This document shows positions 12,903-18,129 of a stretch of DNA of 18,129 bases, piece by piece. Under the pieces are notes generated by a model. It did not search any database. It was not told the DNA's origin and saw only the letters and a list, made by a program, of their open reading frames with translations. The DNA comes from CAYMLL01 sp964390645. GTDB lineage: Bacteria; Planctomycetota; UBA8108. The stretch lies in contig CAYMLL010000150.1 of assembly GCA_964390645.1 (NCBI GenBank), forward strand, positions 1 through 18,129. Reading direction: 5' to 3'. A program made the translations under genes and the position numbers. Numbering within the stretch: position 1 is the stretch's first letter; every line of letters begins with the position of its first letter.

Positions 12903-14330
12903 TTACGTGTATCGAGCGTTCTGGTGTTCGGGCTCGAAGAACGGCTCGAGCAAGCTGTCGATGCGCAGGAGTCCCGAGCGTGTCACGCGGATCTCGTTGC
13001 CAGAGACCTTGACCAACCCGTTCGACGTGTGAGTGGCCAGAGCCTCACGAAACTCGTCGCAAGGATCGAGTGAGAACTTGTCGCGGAAATAGCCGACCTC
13101 GATGCGCCCTGTCTTCAGCTGCAGGATGAACTCGCGAATCATCCGCTGCCGCCGCGTCACGGGAAGCGCACGGCTAATCGGCAGGTCGCCGGCTTCCAGC
13201 GATTCAATGTACGGCACGAAGCCATCGAGGTTCTGCATGTGGACGCCGCTGAAGTGTCCGAACGACGAGACCCCCGCGCCGATCATGTCGGCGCCGTGCC
13301 ACAGCGCGTCCCGGTAGATGAAGCGCGTCGACGGATCGCGTACGATGGTGTACGCGCTCGAGACCGAGTAGCCCACCGCCTCGAAACGCTGAAATGCATG
13401 ATCGACCCACTCCCGTTTCGTCTTCCAGTCGGCGACGAGTCCACTGCCGCCGGCGCCCTCCTTGCTGAAGATCGTGTTGAAGGGCAGCTCCATCTGGTAG
13501 ACGGTCAGGCAGTCCGGCTGCAGCTCCAGCGTGCGTTTGACGCAGGCTTGCCAGTTCTCATCGGTCTCCCCCACCATACCGGCGATCAGGTCGATGTTGA
13601 TCTGTTCGAAGCCGAGGTCGCGCGCCCAGCCGTATGCCTCGAGGCACTCCGCCGCGCGGTGCGCGCGGCCGTTCTTCTCGAGCACACGATCGTCGAGATT
13701 CTCGACACCGAGGCTCAGGCGAGTGACGCCAATGTCGCGGATCGCCTCGAGCTTCCTCCGTGTCAGGGTTCCGGGCTCGCACTCGAAGGTCACCTCCTCG
13801 GCGCCGTTCCAGTCGACGAACTCGCGCAGCCGGTCGACGAGGTCGAGCAGCTGCTCGGCGCTCAGATAGGACGGCGTCCCACCACCGAAGTAGACGAAGC
13901 CGAGCTTGCGACCGGCGACGGCCGGTAGCGCGCTGTAGAGCTCGACCTCACGAGTCAACGCCGCAATGTATCGCTCGATCTCCCGGGAGTTCTTGTCCGT
14001 GTAGACGCGGAAGTAGCAGAACTTGCAGCGCTTGCGGCAGAAAGGAATGTGCAGGTAGAGCCCCAGCGGGGCACGGCTCTCGCCGGGCTCCCGCAACGCC
14101 TGGTGCGCGCGCGTGGCGCAGTCGCTCCGCCAGAAGGAGAACGGCGGGTAGTTGGAGACGAAGTAGCTGCCGACCTGCGTCTTCTCGTCGGGGAGGGGAG
14201 CTCTCTCCTCGGGGAGCGGCGGCTTCTCCTCGGGGAGGGGCAGAGTCATGCGCGCGCGCTGTAGGGGTTCGCCATCGCTCGACGGAAGCCTCGACCAGAC
14301 GGACCTCCGCGGTTTCCGGACAGCTGGCAT
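12903..14330 (-). CDS. HemN/HemW-like radical SAM enzyme
   Basis: 475 residues from the ATG at 14330; an ATG at 14249 (Met28) is equally plausible since neither has a clear ribosome site. The radical SAM cluster motif is FCRKRCKFCYF with Cys98, Cys102 and Cys105; the fourth cysteine of true HemN is replaced by Phe107, as in HemW. FVYFGGGTPSYLS is the SAM-binding GGG region, FECEPGTLTRRKLEAIRDIGVTRLSLGVENLDD and INIDLIAGMVGETDENW are typical HemN barrel blocks, and GYFRDKFSLDP...GLVKVSGNEIRVTRSGLLRI is the HemN_C winged domain. The lead segment SNYPPFSFW precedes the barrel. HemN-like class C radical SAM enzymes include methyltransferases and cyclopropanases, so a role modifying the product of the two downstream genes is more likely than haem synthesis (inference). 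First gene of the trio; ends in TAA immediately before the next ATG. Confidence 0.82.
   Translation of the reverse strand: MPAVRKPRRSVWSRLPSSDGEPLQRARMTLPLPEEKPPLPEERAPLPDEKTQVGSYFVSNYPPFSFWRSDCATRAHQALREPGESRAPLGLYLHIPFCRKRCKFCYFRVYTDKNSREIERYIAALTREVELYSALPAVAGRKLGFVYFGGGTPSYLSAEQLLDLVDRLREFVDWNGAEEVTFECEPGTLTRRKLEAIRDIGVTRLSLGVENLDDRVLEKNGRAHRAAECLEAYGWARDLGFEQINIDLIAGMVGETDENWQACVKRTLELQPDCLTVYQMELPFNTIFSKEGAGGSGLVADWKTKREWVDHAFQRFEAVGYSVSSAYTIVRDPSTRFIYRDALWHGADMIGAGVSSFGHFSGVHMQNLDGFVPYIESLEAGDLPISRALPVTRRQRMIREFILQLKTGRIEVGYFRDKFSLDPCDEFREALATHTSNGLVKVSGNEIRVTRSGLLRIDSLLEPFFEPEHQNARYT
14181..14243 (-). repeat. 21-bp tandem repeat, three units, in the radical SAM N-terminus
   Basis: Three 21-bp units encode a heptad PLP(E/D)E(K/R)x at about residues 31-51, just after Met28. 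This low-complexity Pro/Glu stretch is not part of the radical SAM fold and is a likely slippage expansion or flexible tether. Confidence 0.8.
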
Positions 14331-14368
14331 GATAAGACCGCAGGTGGGCGTGGGAAAGGGATTTCCGA

Positions 14369-14391
14369 CTCCGGCGCGGCAGACGCCGGAG
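14369..14391 (-). terminator. Strong hairpin after the giant permease gene
   Basis: Arms CTCCGGCG and CGCCGGAG, eight perfect base pairs with a seven-base loop, beginning five bases after the TAG stop of the permease on the minus strand. Only weak T-runs follow (AAATCCCTTTCCC), so it is an imperfect intrinsic terminator. It separates the ABC operon from the radical SAM trio in a 66-bp gap. Confidence 0.5.
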
Positions 14392-14396
14392 CCTCG

Positions 14397-16655
14397 CTAC
14401 TCCCGCCTGAGCGAGGCCAGAAGGGGGGAGCGCAACGCGGCTCGCAACGCGCCGATGGCCGACGCCAGGGCGCAGATGACGACGAGGAGCAGCAGGCCCG
14501 CGATCAGCGGCCAGGAGATCTCGGAGCCGGACACGCGGATGTTCGGAGCGACCGAGACGACAGCCGCGACGGCGCCGAGTCCGACCCCCAGAAGCAGCAG
14601 CGTGGCGGTCTCCGAGAGGACGATCCACGACAGCGCGCCGTCGGAGTAGCCGACCGCGCGCAGAAGCGCGAACTCGCCACGTCGCTCGTTGACGTTTCGC
14701 AGCAGCACGGCTCCGAGCCCGAGCGTGCCGAGAAGCACGCCGAGACCGCCGAGGACGAGAAAGGTCGACAGGTAGGTGTTCTGCACGCGGTTGAAGTCGG
14801 CCAGCATCTCGCCCGTCGTGCGCGCGTCGAATCCGAAGTCCTCGAGACCCGACTCCAGCGTCGATCGGAGCTCTTCGGTCTGCCGGGGCTCGCACTGGAT
14901 GAAGAATGTCGACCAGCCCGGTCGACGCGGGAAGCGATCGAGGAAGTCCGACTCCGAGATCGCCAGGCTTCCCTGCAAGATGCTGTTGGGGATCGTCCCG
15001 ACGATGCGCAGACGAAGCTCGCGGCCAAGTCCGTCGGTGACCGTGAGGTCCTCGCCGACGCCGACGTGGAGGATGTACTGCAGCGTGTTGAGATCACCGA
15101 CCGCCGGCACGACGTCGTCCGGCCAGTCGCTCCAGTCCTTCTCGAGGAGAAGCCACGGGTTCTTGCGCTCACCGTCGGTCCGGGCGAGTGTGCTCCCCCA
15201 GCGAAAGCCTCCTCTCGCGACGAAGCCCCGTGGCAAGCCGAGGATGCGCGGCTCGCGCGGTCGGTAGAGGTTGAGGCAGCTCGTCTCGTCACCGGGGCGC
15301 TCGCGCAGGCTGAAGACGTCGATTCGGTCCTCGAGCAGCAGGTTCGAGGCGGCCTCGTCGAGCCCGAGCGCCTCGATCCCCGTCGCCGTTGACAGGGATG
15401 AGAAGATCGGTGCGTCGCTTCGCGCGACGAGAGCGAACCCGCCGTCCCCCGAGCCACGGCTGGGAGCGTTCGAGGTCGGATCGCTCCGGCTGGCACCAAC
15501 CGTGACGACGATGAACGTCGCGCCGGCGATCAGTCCCGCAGTGAGCAGGCTGCGGCCGACTGCGCGACGGCCGTTGCGTGCTCCCAGACGCACCAGCGAG
15601 CCGATGCCTGGAGTGCCGAGGCTGTCAGCGAGCGGTCGCCGCATCGACCATGACAGCAGCGCGAGCCCGCCGACGAGCAACGATGTTCCGACGCCGAAAA
15701 AGGCGATCGTCGTGTCCAGCGCGCCGGCGAGACTGGTTGCGAGAAGCGCCGCGGCAAGGCCGAGAAAGACGAATCCGATGATGCCGTCCCGGCGGCGGCG
15801 ACGCGTGTGGTCCAGGTGGCTGCGCGGATCCTGCGACCGCCCCGAGAGCAGGCTCGTCGGTGTCACCTTGACGAGCCCGCGCACGACCAGGAGCACGGTC
15901 AGTGCCGCGAGCAAGGCGGTGGCACCGAAGCCGACGGCGAGAGTCCGGTCGACGACGTGAAGCTCGAGGAAAGGCGTGTTGACCGCATCTCTCCACAGCG
16001 TCCTCAGCCCCTCGATCAACAGGGCGGCGTAGCCGATACCGCCGACGACGCCGATGGCCGCGCCGGTCAGCGCCACGACGAGCCCCTCGGTCAAGAGCAG
16101 GCGCAGGATGACTCGCGGCGGATAGCCCACGGCGCCGAGCAGTCCCAGCTCCCGCACGCGACGCTCCAGGGCGAGGCGAAAAGTCATCGCGGCAAGGAGG
16201 AGCGCCGAGACGATGATGAAGAAGCTCATGCTGACGAAGAGGACGCCGAAGTCGGTTCCCTGCGCGGCCGCGGTCATCGCCTCCTGGCGGGTATGGCGAA
16301 AGGAGAGCCCGAAGCTCGCGACGTCGATGCGCTCTCGCAGCGCGGCGCGAAACCGCAGGTCGGTCTGCTCGAGGCTCGCACCGGGCGCCGCGAGCATGCG
16401 GATGGATGTGCGTCTCCCGAAGCGTGTGCCCCAGAGTCGCTCCCCGTCGACGAGGGAGATGAAGGCCTTGGGCGTTGTTCGGTGCTGCTTCCAGTAGTCG
16501 TCGTCGGGGCCCGGTTTGCGAAAACGGGTCTGATCGATGGGGATCGGTGGATCCCACTCGTCGAGCGTCTGCACGTCCGAGACTCCCGGGTATCGTGGGG
16601 TCCAGTCGGGGTCGGCGGCATCCCCCTCGAGTGGCACGGATCCCCGCAGGTCCAA
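14397..16655 (-). CDS. FtsX-type ABC permease, C-terminal two thirds (downstream of in-frame TAG)
   Basis: Continues the reading frame of the gene at 16668-17810 after one TAG codon; together they make 1,137 positions, a size seen for the large planctomycete FtsX permeases. Content: periplasmic segment (PGVSDVQTLDEWDPPIPID, KAFISLVDGERLWGTRFG), first FtsX domain (helices from about 137, with LERRVRELGLLGAVGYPPRVILRLLLTEGLVVAL), extra helices at 291-336 and 368-387, a second periplasmic domain, and a second FtsX domain at the end (VLGGLGVLLGTLGLGAVLL, NERRGEFALLRAVGYSDGALSWIVLSETA). The nominal TTG start at 16655 has no ribosome site, so reinitiation is doubtful. The duplicated FtsX layout means one polypeptide could serve as both membrane halves. 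Ends at TAG. Confidence 0.82.
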   Translation of the reverse strand: MDLRGSVPLEGDAADPDWTPRYPGVSDVQTLDEWDPPIPIDQTRFRKPGPDDDYWKQHRTTPKAFISLVDGERLWGTRFGRRTSIRMLAAPGASLEQTDLRFRAALRERIDVASFGLSFRHTRQEAMTAAAQGTDFGVLFVSMSFFIIVSALLLAAMTFRLALERRVRELGLLGAVGYPPRVILRLLLTEGLVVALTGAAIGVVGGIGYAALLIEGLRTLWRDAVNTPFLELHVVDRTLAVGFGATALLAALTVLLVVRGLVKVTPTSLLSGRSQDPRSHLDHTRRRRRDGIIGFVFLGLAAALLATSLAGALDTTIAFFGVGTSLLVGGLALLSWSMRRPLADSLGTPGIGSLVRLGARNGRRAVGRSLLTAGLIAGATFIVVTVGASRSDPTSNAPSRGSGDGGFALVARSDAPIFSSLSTATGIEALGLDEAASNLLLEDRIDVFSLRERPGDETSCLNLYRPREPRILGLPRGFVARGGFRWGSTLARTDGERKNPWLLLEKDWSDWPDDVVPAVGDLNTLQYILHVGVGEDLTVTDGLGRELRLRIVGTIPNSILQGSLAISESDFLDRFPRRPGWSTFFIQCEPRQTEELRSTLESGLEDFGFDARTTGEMLADFNRVQNTYLSTFLVLGGLGVLLGTLGLGAVLLRNVNERRGEFALLRAVGYSDGALSWIVLSETATLLLLGVGLGAVAAVVSVAPNIRVSGSEISWPLIAGLLLLVVICALASAIGALRAALRSPLLASLRRE

Positions 16656-16667
16656 GGTGGCGCCGGT

Positions 16668-16670
16668 CTA
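16668..16670 (-). other. In-frame amber codon splitting the giant permease
   Basis: TAG between GAC CTC ACC and ACC GGC GCC on the minus strand. Both sides stay in one frame and align with the continuous linker of intact family members, so one sense codon has become TAG. Confidence 0.85.
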
Positions 16671-17810
16671 GGTGAGGTCATGCTCCGCGTCGGCAGCGAA
16701 ATAGTCGATACGAGTCTTCTGGCCGGGCGACGCGCCGAGATCGTCGAGAGCCCAGGAGTTGAGCACGACGCCGCCCGGCTCCCGGAGCCCCTCGCCGCCC
16801 TCGACGTTGTCGAAAAGCGGCCGGGTGGATCCATCGGGCCGGACCCAGAGACCGACGGCGCTGACGGTGGAGTACGGTATCTCCCGGTCTCCGACCGCGA
16901 TGGTGTTCGCCAGGTAGGTGAGGACCTCGAGATACGACGCCCCGACCTCGAGTGCAGCGCCGCGACCGGCGGTCACGATGGCGTCCGGAAGCAGGAACGC
17001 GGAGCTCTCGAGCGCGAAGTAAGGATGTCCTTCGCTGCGACGGATGCCGACCCCGATGTCCACGAGCTTCCACGCGCGACGCAACGCCTCGTTCGGATCG
17101 CTCGTCGGGGACCCGGCCTCCGGTCGACACCAGAGGATCGCGTTGATGTGGTCCTCGCGCTCCAACCGCCGCTGTAGCCTGGCCAGCGAAACGAAGACGT
17201 TGCGAGGTGTCTGCTGCTGGTTGCGCAGGTCGAAGCTGGCGATGCCGTCGTCTGCCTCGATCGATCCCGCGAGCACCTCGAGGCCGGCGGTCGAGTTTTC
17301 GCCCCGACGGTCGCCGAGGACGTGCTCGCGGGCCACCTCGCTCTCCTTCTCGAAGCGCAGGAGCAACGTGTGCCCCTCCTCGGCGGACAGCTCGTCCGCC
17401 AGGCGGCGGTTGATCACGACACTGCGGCCGCGAATCCCCCACTCCTTCAGCTCCGGAGAGAGCTTCCTGAACGTCTCGTCGACGCCGATGATGTTGACCT
17501 GTCCGGCGCGGGCGCCGGTCTCCCGGTCGACGACGCTACCTCGAAGCAGGATGGCGGGAACGGCGACGCCGCCGTCGCTCTTGCCGATCTCCTTCGCCAG
17601 GTTGCTCGTGAAGAAACGTGGCGCGACCAGGGACCACTCGACGTCTCCGAGTCTCGTCAGTGCCTGATCGCGCAGGCTTCCCTTTACCGAGTCGCCGACG
17701 AGGAGAGCGCCACAGATGACGGCCGCAGCCGTGGCGCACGACAGCAGAACCGCCATGTGGGCGCGGGCGTGGAAGACCAGGCTCTCGCGGACGATTGTCG
17801 CGTAGCGCAT
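16668..17810 (-). CDS. FtsX-type ABC permease, N-terminal third (ends at in-frame TAG)
   Basis: 380 residues: first membrane helix (about 18-40, HMAVLLSCATAAAVICGALLVG), then DSVKGSLRDQALTRLGDVEWSLVAPRFF and a long periplasmic domain (VPAILLRGSVVDRETGARAGQVNIIGVDETF; QQQTPRNVFVSLARLQRRL; EVLTYLANTIAVGDREIPYSTVSAVG; VVLNSWALDDLGASPGQKTRIDYF). These blocks are those of the large planctomycete-type permease. The frame breaks at TAG after AEHDLT and resumes with TGATLDLRGSVPLEG. ATG at 17810 lies five bases after the ATPase stop, so the two are co-transcribed. As it stands this product has only one membrane helix and no FtsX domain, so it cannot work as a permease without the rest. Confidence 0.82.
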   Translation of the reverse strand: MRYATIVRESLVFHARAHMAVLLSCATAAAVICGALLVGDSVKGSLRDQALTRLGDVEWSLVAPRFFTSNLAKEIGKSDGGVAVPAILLRGSVVDRETGARAGQVNIIGVDETFRKLSPELKEWGIRGRSVVINRRLADELSAEEGHTLLLRFEKESEVAREHVLGDRRGENSTAGLEVLAGSIEADDGIASFDLRNQQQTPRNVFVSLARLQRRLEREDHINAILWCRPEAGSPTSDPNEALRRAWKLVDIGVGIRRSEGHPYFALESSAFLLPDAIVTAGRGAALEVGASYLEVLTYLANTIAVGDREIPYSTVSAVGLWVRPDGSTRPLFDNVEGGEGLREPGGVVLNSWALDDLGASPGQKTRIDYFAADAEHDLT

Positions 17811-17815
17811 GGAGA

Positions 17816-18129
17816 TCAGCCTGTTGACGCGAGGATTCGAGCATCCCGGAGCCCCACCCGACGCTGGAAGCGTCCGGCGAGCTCCTCGGAGTGCGTCACC
17901 ACTACTGTCGTCGTCGCGAGCGTCGCTTGCAGATCGAGAAAGAGCTCGGCGATCGAGGCTGCGTTGGTCGCATCGAGGTTGCCCGTCGGCTCATCGCAGA
18001 GCAGGAGGCCTGGTCGTCGAATCAGCGCGCGTGCGATCGCGGCCCGCTGTCGCTCGCCGCCGGAGAGCTCCGACGGGCGGTGGTCGAGGCGCTCGCCGAG
18101 TCCGACCTTCTCGAGGAGCTCGTGTGCGA
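17816..18129 (-). CDS. ABC transporter ATP-binding protein, C-terminal part (truncated by window edge)
   Basis: The visible 103 residues (AHELLEKVGLGERLDHRPSE onward) hold the signature LSGGERQRAAIARAL, Walker B GLLLCDEPTGNLDA and switch VVVTHSEEL, then a short tail RRVGLRDARILASTG. This is the LolD/MacB ATPase type, partner of the giant permease five bases downstream. The Walker A half lies beyond the window. It has Cys in the Walker B stretch (LLLCDEP) where the other ATPase here has Ala. Confidence 0.92.
   Translation of the reverse strand, partial: AHELLEKVGLGERLDHRPSELSGGERQRAAIARALIRRPGLLLCDEPTGNLDATNAASIAELFLDLQATLATTTVVVTHSEELAGRFQRRVGLRDARILASTG

Noticed and set aside
12903..14330. 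Genuine coproporphyrinogen III dehydrogenase (hemN)
   Set aside because: The fourth cysteine of the HemN motif is Phe, and the operon partners are not haem genes.
15807..17177. Plus-strand open frame across the permease amber codon
   Set aside because: Low-complexity charged translation with no domain; the minus strand has conserved permease sequence throughout.
1..18129. General reassignment of TAG to an amino acid in this organism
   Set aside because: Three genes (ends at 10959, 11062 and 14397) finish at TAG where their families normally end. Reading through the second would run antisense through the ATPase gene, and through the third would fuse two unrelated proteins.

Overview
This is a high-GC, gene-dense bacterial fragment, apparently from a draft or metagenomic assembly because it carries a run of ten N. 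No rRNA or marker gene fixes the taxon. Several families are typical of Planctomycetota: a membrane-anchored protein with a C-terminal prenyltransferase/squalene-oxidase-type toroid, a PQQ-like beta-propeller opening with a WPRFLGP motif, a 1,100-residue FtsX permease, and a UxaA-family dehydratase beside GH88. I lean to Planctomycetota or a similar high-GC lineage, as inference only.

Layout. Positions 1-1640 (minus): a methyl-cycle unit made of an ArsR-type regulator, a SAM methyltransferase domain and the start of S-adenosylhomocysteine hydrolase (ahcY). Regulator and methyltransferase read as one fusion protein broken by a single in-frame TAG. The promoter carries a perfect inverted repeat between -35 and -10. 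Positions 1712-2905 (minus): a GH88 unsaturated glucuronyl hydrolase, followed on the map by a 12-bp tandem repeat. Positions 3047-4756 (minus): the membrane-anchored toroid protein. Positions 4853-5804 (plus): a good sigma70-type promoter with an inverted repeat in its spacer, driving a MaoC-like hotdog protein. Positions 5952-10959 (plus): a tight run of UxaA-family dehydratase, PQQ-like propeller protein, MacB-type permease and its ATPase, with 16-nt spacing and then stop/start overlaps. Positions 11062-14330 (minus): a compact operon of HemN/HemW-like radical SAM enzyme, chorismate-lyase-like protein and a flavin enzyme with halogenase-type motifs. Positions 14397-18129 (minus): a second ABC system, with the ATPase C-terminus at the window edge and a giant FtsX permease that is also broken by one in-frame TAG.

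How they work together. The first unit looks like SAH sensing and recycling. GH88 and the UxaA dehydratase could belong to one uronic-acid-containing polysaccharide degradation route. The UbiC-like, flavin and radical SAM trio looks like a small pathway making and modifying an aromatic product from chorismate, and it is the best candidate here for an undescribed system. The two ABC modules are of the MacB/LolCDE mechanotransmission type.

The oddest sequence-level feature is the pair of lone in-frame TAG codons, each in a linker between domains of an otherwise intact gene. Three other genes here end normally at TAG, so wholesale TAG reassignment is unlikely; nonsense mutation or consensus error is the simplest reading. 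An ahcY His-to-Pro change near the assembly gap points the same way.
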